From Microbacterium sp. (GTDB lineage Bacteria; Actinomycetota; Actinomycetes; Actinomycetales; Microbacteriaceae), in contig JAITUD010000140.1 in NCBI GenBank assembly GCA_031286555.1, positions 1-6,248 of the forward strand: 6,248 bases of DNA, in the 5' to 3' direction. The position numbers and the translations under genes were made by a program. Shown in pieces: positions 1-5,093 of the stretch (position 1 is the first letter of the stretch; the number at the start of each line of letters is the position of its first letter). The notes beneath the pieces were generated by a model. It ran no database searches. It was not told where the DNA came from and saw only the letters and a program-made list of their open reading frames with translations.

Positions 1-681
1 GAGGGCACCCGGCTGATCTGGATCAACACCCCCGGCAACCCCGACGGGCGCACCTGGACCACCGACGAGCTCGCCGCTGCGGTCGCCCGTGCTCGCGAGC
101 TCGGGGCGATCCTGGCCAGGGACGAGTGCGACGCAGAGCTCGGCTGGGACGGCCCGTGGGCCACCGAGCCGGTGCCCTCGGTGCTGGACCCGCGCGGCAC
201 CGGCGGCACGCGCGCCGGGCTGCTGCGCGTGTACTCGCTCAGCAAGCAGTCCAACCTGGCAGGCTACCGTGCGGCCTTCGTGGCCGGATGCCGCACCGTC
301 ATCGCCGAACTGCTCACCGCCCGCAAGCACCTGGGGCTGATGCCGCCTCAGCCGGTGCAGCACGCGATGGCGGTGGCGCTCGGCGACGACGCGCACGTCG
401 CCGCGCAGAAGGAGCTGTACCGCGCCCGGCGCGACGTGCTGCTCCCCGCGCTGCAGCAGGCCGGCTTCCGCATCGACGGCTCCGAGGCCGGGCTCTACCT
501 GTGGGCGACCGAGGGTCGTGACGCCTGGGAGTCGATGGGCAGGCTGGCCGATCTCGGCATCCTCGCCGGACCCGGTCCGTTCTACGGCGGCGCCTCCGGC
601 GACCACGTGCGTCTCTCGCTCACGGCACCGCTGGAGCGGATCGAGGCAGGTGCTGCGCGTCTGCGCGCGGCCGCACTGTAG
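1..681 (+). CDS. dapC: Succinyldiaminopimelate (N-succinyl-LL-DAP) aminotransferase, C-terminal part; 5' end outside window
   Basis: This is the last 226 residues of a PLP-dependent class I/II (fold type I) aminotransferase; family members are about 360-400 residues, so roughly 60% is present. Visible in order (numbering from the window edge): the substrate-side loop TPGNPDG (residues 10-16, the usual PNNPTG), the cofactor motif DECDAELGW (41-49), the PLP-lysine motif SLSKQSNLAGYR with Lys82 as the Schiff-base lysine and Arg90 as the likely phosphate ligand, and VRLSLT with Arg204 in the position of the carboxylate-binding arginine. SLSK-x-S-x-LAGYR resembles the actinobacterial DapC group (Rv1178 type), which uses glutamate to aminate N-succinyl-2-amino-6-ketopimelate for lysine and peptidoglycan DAP synthesis in the cytoplasm. 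Odd: the Tyr expected at residue 44 (DECY) is Asp, and residue 40 is Arg where I expect Ser. gltA follows 166 bp downstream on the same strand. Another class I aminotransferase specificity cannot be excluded. Confidence 0.86.
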   Translation, partial: EGTRLIWINTPGNPDGRTWTTDELAAAVARARELGAILARDECDAELGWDGPWATEPVPSVLDPRGTGGTRAGLLRVYSLSKQSNLAGYRAAFVAGCRTVIAELLTARKHLGLMPPQPVQHAMAVALGDDAHVAAQKELYRARRDVLLPALQQAGFRIDGSEAGLYLWATEGRDAWESMGRLADLGILAGPGPFYGGASGDHVRLSLTAPLERIEAGAARLRAAAL

Positions 682-717
682 GTTCCCTCAGTCGGATCGC
701 GCTGTACCTTGGCGGAT

Positions 718-747
718 GTCACAGTTGGCCCCGCGCCGGACTAGGCT
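718..747 (+). promoter_or_regulatory. Candidate upstream promoter of gltA
   Basis: A -35-like GTCACA (718-723, four of six matches to TTGACA) is separated by 18 bp from TAGGCT (742-747), which fits the actinobacterial TAnnnT -10 pattern. Initiation would fall near 754 and give a leader of about 94 nt. The -10 lies inside an imperfect inverted repeat (741-760). This is inferred from pattern alone. Confidence 0.3.
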
Positions 748-760
748 GTAAAAGCCATAG
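741..760 (+). repeat. Imperfect inverted repeat over the candidate -10 of gltA
   Basis: CTAGGCT (741-747) pairs with AGCC-a-TAG (753-760), leaving a 5-nt loop and one bulged A at 757, so seven base pairs form. It overlaps the candidate -10 TAGGCT and could be a binding site for a regulator or a small leader hairpin. No known operator was recognised. Confidence 0.3.
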
Positions 761-783
761 GGTCGCCCCCAGGCTCGTGGCAC

Positions 784-798
784 GCGCCGATCCGGCGC
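784..798. promoter_or_regulatory. Perfect palindrome upstream of a second gltA -10
   Basis: GCGCCG (784-789) and CGGCGC (793-798) form a perfect 6-bp inverted repeat around ATC. It ends three bases before TAGACT (802-807), a good TAnnnT -10 candidate that would start transcription near 814 and leave a 34-nt leader. The palindrome would occupy the -35/-10 spacer, where a repressor could block RNA polymerase. In DNA this GC-rich such a short palindrome can occur by chance. Confidence 0.3.
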
Positions 799-835
799 AT
801 CTAGACTTTTCGTCCGCACGCGACTTCGATTCAGC

Positions 836-841
836 AGGAGG
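836..841 (+). promoter_or_regulatory. Ribosome binding site of gltA
   Basis: AGGAGG is a full-strength Shine-Dalgarno sequence six bases before the GTG at 848. It settles the start codon of the citrate synthase. Confidence 0.85.
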
Positions 842-847
842 TTTGGC

Positions 848-2137
848 GTGAGCACAGCTCTGCCGGAGAAGGCGACTCTCACCGTCGGCGACAAGACCGC
901 CGAGTTCCCCGTACTTCAGCCCACCTCGGGTGTGGGGAGCATCGACTTCTCGACCCTGACCCGTCAGACCGGCCTCACCGGCCTGGACTACGGGTTCGTG
1001 AACACCGCGTCCGCGAAGTCCGCGATCACCTACATCGACGGCGACAAGGGCATTCTCCGCTACCGCGGGTACCCGATCGAGCAGATCGCCAAGAACTGCA
1101 CCTACCTCGAGGTGGCGTGGCTGCTGATCTACGGCGAGCTGCCGACCGCCGACGAGCTGGCCGGCTTCGATGAGCAGATCCGCAAGCACACGCTGCTGCA
1201 CGAGGATCTGAAGCACTTCTTCTCCGCTCTGCCCGACAACGCCCACCCGATGGCCGTGCTCTCGTCCGCGGTGGCCGCGCTGTCGACGTACTACCAGGAC
1301 GCCTCCGACCCGAGCAATCCGGAGCACGTGGAACTGAACCAGATCCGCATGCTCGCCAAGCTGCCGGTCATCGCCGCCTACGCGCACAAGAAGAGCGTCG
1401 GCCAGGCCTTCCTGTACCCGGACAACTCGCTCAGCTTCGTCGACAACTTCCTGAAGCTCAACTTCGGCGTCATGAGCGAGGAGTACGAGGTCAACCCGGT
1501 CATGTCGAAGGCCCTCGAGCTGCTGCTGATCCTGCACGAGGACCACGAGCAGAACGCCTCGACCTCGACGGTCCGCCTGGTCGGCTCCACCGGCGCCAAC
1601 CAGTTCGCCTCCGTCTCCGCCGGCATCCAGGCGCTGTCCGGCCCGCTGCACGGCGGTGCGAACGAGGCGGTGCTGACCATGCTCGGCCAGATCCGCGAGT
1701 CGGGTCAGAGCGTTCAGCGCTTCGTCGAGCGCGTGAAGAACAAGGAGCAGGGCGTGAAGCTGATGGGCTTCGGGCACCGGGTCTACAAGAACTACGACCC
1801 GCGCGCGAAGCTCGTCAAGGCGGCCGCAGACGAGGTGCTCGCCTCGCTCGGCGTCAGCGACCCGCTGCTGGACCTGGCGAAGGAGCTCGAGGAGATCGCC
1901 CTCGCCGACGAGTACTTCCAGGAGCGTCGCCTGTACCCGAACGTCGACTTCTACACCGGCGTGATCTACAAGGCGATGGGCTTCCCCACCCGCATGTTCA
2001 CCGTGCTGTTCGCCATCGGCCGGCTTCCCGGCTGGCTCGCGCAGTGGCGCGAGCTGCAGCTCGACCCGCAGACCAAGATCGGCCGCCCGCAGCAGCTCTA
2101 CGTGGGCTCCCCGGAGCGTTCGTACCCCGGCATCTGA
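848..2137 (+). CDS. gltA: Citrate synthase (type II, hexameric-type)
   Basis: Condenses acetyl-CoA and oxaloacetate to citrate and CoA, the entry step of the TCA cycle, in the cytoplasm. The 429-residue product matches the long bacterial type II enzymes along its whole length: an N-terminal beta domain (about 1-55), then YIDGDKGILRYRGYPIEQIA (62-81) and HPMAVL (133-138). The catalytic residues are all present: His268 in GPLHGGANE, His310 in GFGHRVYKNYDPRA and Asp367 in VDFYTG, which line up with E. coli His264, His305 and Asp362. His233 in LHEDHEQNASTST corresponds to the oxaloacetate-binding His229. The C-terminus GRPQQLYVG is typical. The GTG start is fixed by AGGAGG six bases upstream and by the N-terminus matching the family. 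It has its own leader and a terminator 14 bp after the stop codon, so it is probably monocistronic. The methylcitrate synthase paralog is less likely, since those are shorter (about 370-390 residues) and lack this N-terminal domain. Confidence 0.98.
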   Translation: MSTALPEKATLTVGDKTAEFPVLQPTSGVGSIDFSTLTRQTGLTGLDYGFVNTASAKSAITYIDGDKGILRYRGYPIEQIAKNCTYLEVAWLLIYGELPTADELAGFDEQIRKHTLLHEDLKHFFSALPDNAHPMAVLSSAVAALSTYYQDASDPSNPEHVELNQIRMLAKLPVIAAYAHKKSVGQAFLYPDNSLSFVDNFLKLNFGVMSEEYEVNPVMSKALELLLILHEDHEQNASTSTVRLVGSTGANQFASVSAGIQALSGPLHGGANEAVLTMLGQIRESGQSVQRFVERVKNKEQGVKLMGFGHRVYKNYDPRAKLVKAAADEVLASLGVSDPLLDLAKELEEIALADEYFQERRLYPNVDFYTGVIYKAMGFPTRMFTVLFAIGRLPGWLAQWRELQLDPQTKIGRPQQLYVGSPERSYPGI

Positions 2138-2151
2138 TCCGGCGGCACGAA

Positions 2152-2196
2152 ACGGCCCGGCATCCGTTCTTCGGATGCCGGGCCGTCTCTGTTCTG
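2152..2196 (+). terminator. Rho-independent terminator of gltA
   Basis: A perfect 15-bp stem (2152-2166 with 2172-2186) closes a TTCTT loop, and the 3' side runs into the T-rich stretch TCTCTGTTCT (2187-2196). It starts 14 bp after the gltA stop and ends 27 bp before the end of the convergent exporter gene. On the minus strand the stem is followed only by TTCGTG, so it may act more weakly as the exporter's terminator. Confidence 0.9.
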
Positions 2197-2222
2197 GGGC
2201 TCTGTTCCGCGGCTCGGGGCCG

Positions 2223-3656
2223 TCAGGCCGCGTCGGCCAGCACCGGCTGCGAGCCGGTCGGGAGGGGCACCGGCACATCGTCCCTGCGCCGCGCCGCGGG
2301 GACGACGGCGCCGATCAGTGCGGCGACGACGGCGACCACCGCGATGGTGATCCAGGCGACGTCGTAGCCGCGCTCGAGCGGCTGACCTGCCGGGTCGAGT
2401 GCACTGAACACGATTGCCGTCATCAGCGCCGAGCCGATAGCCGAGCCGATCGAGCGCAGGTTGGCGTTCACACCGGTGGCGATTCCGACGTTCGCCGCCG
2501 GTACGCCCTCGACGATGATGCTGGCCATCGCGGCGTAGGCGGCGCCCACGCCGATGCCGAACAGACCGCCGGCGATGGCGAGCTGCCAGACCGCCGAGTG
2601 GAACAGCACGGCGCCGACCACGGTGGCGCCCATGAGCAGGCCGCCGAGTACGAGCTGCACGCGCAGCGTGAGCACGCGGGTGAGCGCGCCGGTGGCGAAA
2701 CCGGCGACGGACATGCCGATCAGCAGGGGCACGAGCACCAGCCCCGCGGTCTGCACGGTGAGGCCGAGCGCCCAGCCGGTCTCGGCCGGAACCTCGAGGA
2801 ACAGCGGCAGGTAGCCCCAGAAGCCGAACACGGCCACGCCGATGAGCAGGCCGGCCGCGTTCACCGGCCAGATCGCGCGGTGTGCGAGCATCCTGATGTC
2901 GACCAGCGGGTCTGCGGACCGCAGCTCGGAGAGCACCCAGGCCGCGAGCAGCACGGCGGCGAGGGCGAACAGGCCGAGCGTCGCAGCGCTCGTCCAGCCC
3001 CAGCGCGCGCCCGAGGCCAGCGGCAGCAGAAGAGCGACCAGCCAGCCGGACAGCAGCACGGCGGAGAGCGTGTTCAGGCGCCCCGCGGCGCGGATGTCGG
3101 AGCGCGGGATCCAGGCGACCGTGAGCAGTGCGCCGATCGCGCCGGCCACGAGGGCCACCTCGAACAGTCCGCGCCAGCCGATCGCTGCTGACAGAGGGCC
3201 CGCCAGCACGCTGCCGGCCGCACCGCCGATGCCGATGAGCGCGCTCACCGAGCCGATCGCGGCGGTCAACCGCTGGGGCGGCATGAACTCGCGCAGCAGC
3301 GCGAATGCGAGCGGGAACACCGCGCCGCCTGCGCCCTGCAGAATGCGGCCGAGGATGAGGACACCGAGATTCGGTGCGAGCGCGGCGACGAGGTCGCCGA
3401 GCATGACGATCGCCAGCACCGCGAGCAGGGTCGCGCGGCGACCTCGGAGGTCGCCGACGCGGCCGAGCAGGGGAGTGGCGACGGCGGCGGCGATGAGCCA
3501 GGCCGTCATGGTCCAGGTGGCGGCGTCGGATCCGACGTGCAGGTCGGCCTCGAGCATCGGGATCACCGGGATGACGAGGTTCTGGAGCAGCGCGATCGAG
3601 GCGACGCTCACAGCGACGGCCGCATACGCGCGGGTGGTGGTCGAGCGGATGGTCAT
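2223..3656 (-). CDS. MFS drug-efflux transporter, DHA2 (14-TM, EmrB/QacA-like) family
   Basis: The 477-residue membrane protein has about 14 hydrophobic segments (near 11-33, 49-65, 76-96, 97-122, 133-152, 163-183, 194-213, 220-243, 264-286, 301-320, 334-352, 357-383, 397-420 and 434-455), the DHA2 pattern of proton-coupled multidrug exporters. Between TM2 and TM3 is the MFS motif A, LLGRVGDLRGRRATLL (63-78). TM5 carries the antiporter motif C-like GIGGAAGSVLAGPLSAAIGW (142-161). TM1 reads LLQNLVIPVIP where QacA-like members have the acidic LDxTIVNVALP; I recall the LLQ form from a subgroup of actinobacterial DHA2 proteins, so this is probably a subfamily trait. The ATG start has GGAAGG four bases upstream. 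The substrate cannot be read from sequence. The gene is divergent from a TetR regulator with paired palindromes between them, which points to ligand-induced export of a toxic compound. Confidence 0.93.
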   Translation of the reverse strand: MTIRSTTTRAYAAVAVSVASIALLQNLVIPVIPMLEADLHVGSDAATWTMTAWLIAAAVATPLLGRVGDLRGRRATLLAVLAIVMLGDLVAALAPNLGVLILGRILQGAGGAVFPLAFALLREFMPPQRLTAAIGSVSALIGIGGAAGSVLAGPLSAAIGWRGLFEVALVAGAIGALLTVAWIPRSDIRAAGRLNTLSAVLLSGWLVALLLPLASGARWGWTSAATLGLFALAAVLLAAWVLSELRSADPLVDIRMLAHRAIWPVNAAGLLIGVAVFGFWGYLPLFLEVPAETGWALGLTVQTAGLVLVPLLIGMSVAGFATGALTRVLTLRVQLVLGGLLMGATVVGAVLFHSAVWQLAIAGGLFGIGVGAAYAAMASIIVEGVPAANVGIATGVNANLRSIGSAIGSALMTAIVFSALDPAGQPLERGYDVAWITIAVVAVVAALIGAVVPAARRRDDVPVPLPTGSQPVLADAA

Positions 3657-3662
3657 GGATCC

Positions 3663-3692
3663 TTCCGATCTTGCGATGAGGAGAGGTAGAAT
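3663..3692 (+). promoter_or_regulatory. Candidate promoter of the TetR gene
   Basis: TAGAAT (3687-3692) matches the -10 consensus at five of six positions, with a weak -35-like TTCCGA (3663-3668) 18 bp upstream. Initiation near 3699 would place both palindromic operators (3708-3753) just downstream, where bound repressor would act as a roadblock and give autoregulation. A second possibility is TTAGAA (3726-3731), which overlaps the exporter's -10 on the other strand. Confidence 0.35.
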
Positions 3693-3707
3693 CGGAGAGT
3701 GGCTCCG

Positions 3708-3753
3708 AGTGGAGGAATCCTCCGGTTAGAAGTTACCGGAGGAGCCCTCCGGT
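3708..3753. promoter_or_regulatory. Tandem palindromic operator of the TetR/MFS pair
   Basis: Four half-sites alternate in orientation. Copy 1 is AGTGGAGG-aat-CCTCCGGT (3708-3726); copy 2 is ACCGGAGG-agc-CCTCCGGT (3735-3753). Both are 19 bp with 8-bp arms and a 3-bp centre, and their centres (3717 and 3744) lie 27 bp apart. Copy 2 is a perfect palindrome; copy 1 departs from it at two bases of the outer left arm. The inner half-sites also form a second perfect inverted repeat with 9-bp arms (TCCTCCGGT 3718-3726, ACCGGAGGA 3735-3743) around 8 bp. Divergent tetR/exporter pairs commonly carry such operators. That the neighbouring TetR protein binds here is inferred from position and symmetry. 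Confidence 0.75.
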
Positions 3754-3759
3754 TCGCAA
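3730..3759 (-). promoter_or_regulatory. Candidate promoter of the MFS exporter
   Basis: Read on the minus strand, TTGCGA (3759-3754, four of six matches to TTGACA) is followed after 18 bp by TAACTT (3735-3730, a TAnnnT -10). Operator copy 2 fills the spacer almost exactly, so repressor binding would exclude RNA polymerase. Initiation would fall near 3723, giving a leader of about 67 nt before the ATG at 3656. Confidence 0.45.
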
Positions 3760-3800
3760 CCACCTCGACGAACTTTTTCGAGATCGCCTTTTCGAGACCT

Positions 3801-3806
3801 GGGAGG
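3801..3806 (+). promoter_or_regulatory. Ribosome binding site of the TetR gene
   Basis: GGGAGG lies five bases before the GTG at 3812 and supports that start over the in-frame GTG at 3821. Confidence 0.7.
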
Positions 3807-3811
3807 TCAGC

Positions 3812-4384
3812 GTGACGACGGTGGCACCGGCATCCGTTCTTCTGGAGGAGCGCAGGCCGAAGCGCGCCGACGCGGCGCGGAACTTCGACGCTCTCGTCGC
3901 CGCCGGTCGCCAGGCCTTCGCGGAGGACGGCTCCGACGCCTCTCTCGAGGACATCGCCCGGCGCGCAGGGGTCGGAATCGGCACGCTGTACCGCAACTTC
4001 CCGACCCGCGACGATCTCATCGAGACGCTGTACCTCGGAGAGGTCGACGCGCTCGCGGCATCCGCCCGTGAGGTGTCCTCGCTCGAGCCGTGGGAGGCGC
4101 TGCGCACCTGGCTGGACCACTTCATCGCCTACGTCGGCACCAAGCACGCCCTGCTCGACGGGCTGAACCGCGAGTCGTCGGTGCTGACGCAGTGCCGCTA
4201 CATCATGCTCGAGGCGGGAGAGCCGCTGGTCACCCGCGCGCAGCGGGCCGGCGAGGTCGACCCCGACGTGACCATCAGCGACGTCGTCAAGCTGGTCTCC
4301 GGCGTCGCCGCAGTCGCCTCCTTCGAGGACGACGCCCAGCGCGAGCGCGTGCTGAACCTCGCGATCAACGCGATCCGGCACTGA
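3812..4384 (+). CDS. TetR/AcrR-family transcriptional regulator
   Basis: The 190-residue protein has the one-component TetR layout. An N-terminal DNA-binding domain (about 18-73) begins RADAARNFDALVAAGRQAFAE and contains the helix-turn-helix LEDIARRAGVGIGTLYRNF (45-63), followed by PTRDDLIETLY. An all-helical C-terminal half (about 80-190) would bind ligand and dimerise; segments such as WEALRTWLDHFIAYVGTKHALLD resemble a common actinobacterial TetR C-terminal type. The GTG start is supported by GGGAGG five bases upstream. It faces the DHA2 exporter across 155 bp that carry two 19-bp palindromes, so the simplest reading is a local repressor of the exporter and of itself. The ligand is unknown. 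The stop codon lies 21 bp before the SHOCT gene, which could be partly cotranscribed by read-through. Confidence 0.95.
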   Translation: MTTVAPASVLLEERRPKRADAARNFDALVAAGRQAFAEDGSDASLEDIARRAGVGIGTLYRNFPTRDDLIETLYLGEVDALAASAREVSSLEPWEALRTWLDHFIAYVGTKHALLDGLNRESSVLTQCRYIMLEAGEPLVTRAQRAGEVDPDVTISDVVKLVSGVAAVASFEDDAQRERVLNLAINAIRH

Positions 4385-4393
4385 CCGGTGCGA

Positions 4394-4406
4394 TAGCATC
4401 CGGCTG
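4394..4406 (+). promoter_or_regulatory. Leaderless promoter -10 element of the SHOCT gene
   Basis: TAGCAT (4394-4399) fits the TAnnnT -10 pattern and sits exactly six bases before the GTG at 4406, the spacing seen when transcription starts on the first base of the start codon. There is no Shine-Dalgarno sequence before the GTG. No convincing -35 box is visible, which is common for actinobacterial promoters. Confidence 0.55.
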
Positions 4407-4741
4407 TGGAATCAGCCTTCGTCATCCTTCCGGTCCTGATCGGCATCGGATTCGTGCTCTTCGGTCTGCTCTTCGTCGGGCTCATCGTGTTCCTGGTCAT
4501 CGTGATCCGCCGCAACTGGAAGACCGCGAAGGACGCCGGCTACGACCCGCTCACCATGGAGACGCAGATGGCCGCCCGGGTCATGAACAGCGAGCTGCTG
4601 CGCCCTGCGGCCGTGCCGGTGGCAGCGCCTGCTCCGCTCACGCTCGAGCAGCGCCTCACCGAACTGGACGACCTGCACGCGCGCGGCGTGATCTCCGACA
4701 CCGAGCACATCTCGGCGCGCGCCAAGGCTCTCGAGGGCTGA
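4406..4741 (+). CDS. Small single-pass membrane protein with C-terminal SHOCT domain
   Basis: The 111-residue protein has a long hydrophobic segment at residues 5-34 (beginning FVILPVLIGIGFVLFG), then the basic stretch RRNWKTAK, which by the positive-inside rule puts the C-terminus in the cytoplasm. A middle part AGYDPLTMETQMAARV (44-59) and an Ala/Pro-rich linker (66-77) lead to a SHOCT domain at about 79-110: LTLEQRLTELDDLHARGVISDTEHISARAKALEG, matching the pattern LxxLxxLxxxGxIxxxEFxxxKxxLL with His in place of Phe. SHOCT is a short helical module found at the ends of many bacterial proteins, thought to mediate oligomerisation; no specific function can be assigned here. It starts with GTG, has no ribosome binding site and is probably translated from a leaderless mRNA. 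It does not look functionally tied to the TetR gene 21 bp upstream. Confidence 0.82.
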   Translation: MESAFVILPVLIGIGFVLFGLLFVGLIVFLVIVIRRNWKTAKDAGYDPLTMETQMAARVMNSELLRPAAVPVAAPAPLTLEQRLTELDDLHARGVISDTEHISARAKALEG

Positions 4742-4776
4742 GCGCGTCCGACCGGCGCGCATCGGCGTGCATCCGC

Positions 4777-4919
4777 CCGTTCGGATCGCAGTTCGCGTCG
4801 GCATCCGGTGTCCGTGCCGTTCAGGTCGCAGACTGCGCCGGTGTTCCGCGACCAGAGCGCGACCGATTGCGACCTGGGCAGGACGGGCGCCGGGATGCCC
4901 GCGGCGATGCGCGACCTGA
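4777..4919. repeat. Cluster of diverged short intergenic repeats
   Basis: Two direct copies begin with CCGTTC at 4777 and 4817, exactly 40 bp apart, and share the pattern CCGTTCnGnTCGCAGnnnGCGnCGG over 25 bp. Two inverted core copies follow: TGCGACCTG (4868-4876), the exact reverse complement of 4822-4830, and GCGACCTGA (4911-4919), the exact reverse complement of 4821-4829. The arrangement (+ + - -) could fold into alternative hairpins. It may be a diverged REP-like or non-autonomous element; no family was recognised. Confidence 0.45.
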
Positions 4920-5026
4920 CGTTCGCCGCCCGTGCACATGCTGACGCCGACCTCGCTCGCCGGTGTCGGGCCGATCCGCGCCAGGCGCACAGTTCCGCCG
5001 CGCGCCCGCCCGCGGCCTCGTAATCG

Positions 5027-5085
5027 TCGACGCCCCCTTTGATCGCGTCGGCCCGGAGGGACGTCGGCGACGAAGGGGGCGTCGA
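5027..5085 (-). terminator. Possible 3' hairpin of the helicase gene (13-bp inverted repeat)
   Basis: TCGACGCCCCCTT (5027-5039) is perfectly complementary to AAGGGGGCGTCGA (5073-5085), enclosing 33 nt. It begins nine bases beyond the helicase stop codon on the minus strand, the usual place for a terminator or 3' stabilising hairpin. The loop is long and no T tract follows on either strand, so it is not a canonical intrinsic terminator. Confidence 0.5.
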
Positions 5086-5093
5086 TGTGAGTG

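Larger units (their letters stand above)
4742..5093. other. Intergenic region between convergent SHOCT and helicase genes
   Basis: These 352 bp hold no convincing gene: the open frames crossing it are rich in Arg/Ala/Gly, lack ribosome binding sites and run into neighbouring genes on the opposite strand. It contains a cluster of diverged short repeats in both orientations (4777-4919) and a 13-bp inverted repeat near the helicase stop codon (5027-5085). No T-rich terminator for the SHOCT gene was found; GCGCG (4742-4746) and CGCGC (4756-4760) could form only a weak hairpin. Confidence 0.6.

Noticed and set aside
703..723. Possible CRP/GlxR-type site in the gltA leader
   Set aside because: Only the TCACA half (719-723) is present; the partner TGTGA is missing at the required six-base spacing.
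719..2278. 519-residue open frame on the minus strand opposite gltA
   Set aside because: It is a GC-rich shadow of the citrate synthase: composition is dominated by Arg/Val/Gly/Asp/Glu/Leu with low-complexity runs, there is no recognisable domain, and it extends through the gltA terminator.
2175..3191. 338-residue plus-strand frame opposite the exporter
   Set aside because: Arg/Gly/His/Glu-rich shadow translation with no domain; the minus strand encodes a clear 14-TM transporter over the same bases.
3775..3797. Direct repeat TTTTCGAGA (3775-3783 and 3789-3797) in the TetR leader
   Set aside because: Only two short copies, with no dyad symmetry beyond the CGAG core; no role can be supported beyond chance.
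3653..4399. 248-residue minus-strand frame opposite the TetR gene
   Set aside because: It covers the whole divergent promoter region and the TetR gene, has no family features, and the plus strand has an intact helix-turn-helix protein with a ribosome binding site.
4808..5023. 71-residue plus-strand frame inside the intergenic region
   Set aside because: No ribosome binding site, no recognisable domain, and it runs through the repeat cluster.
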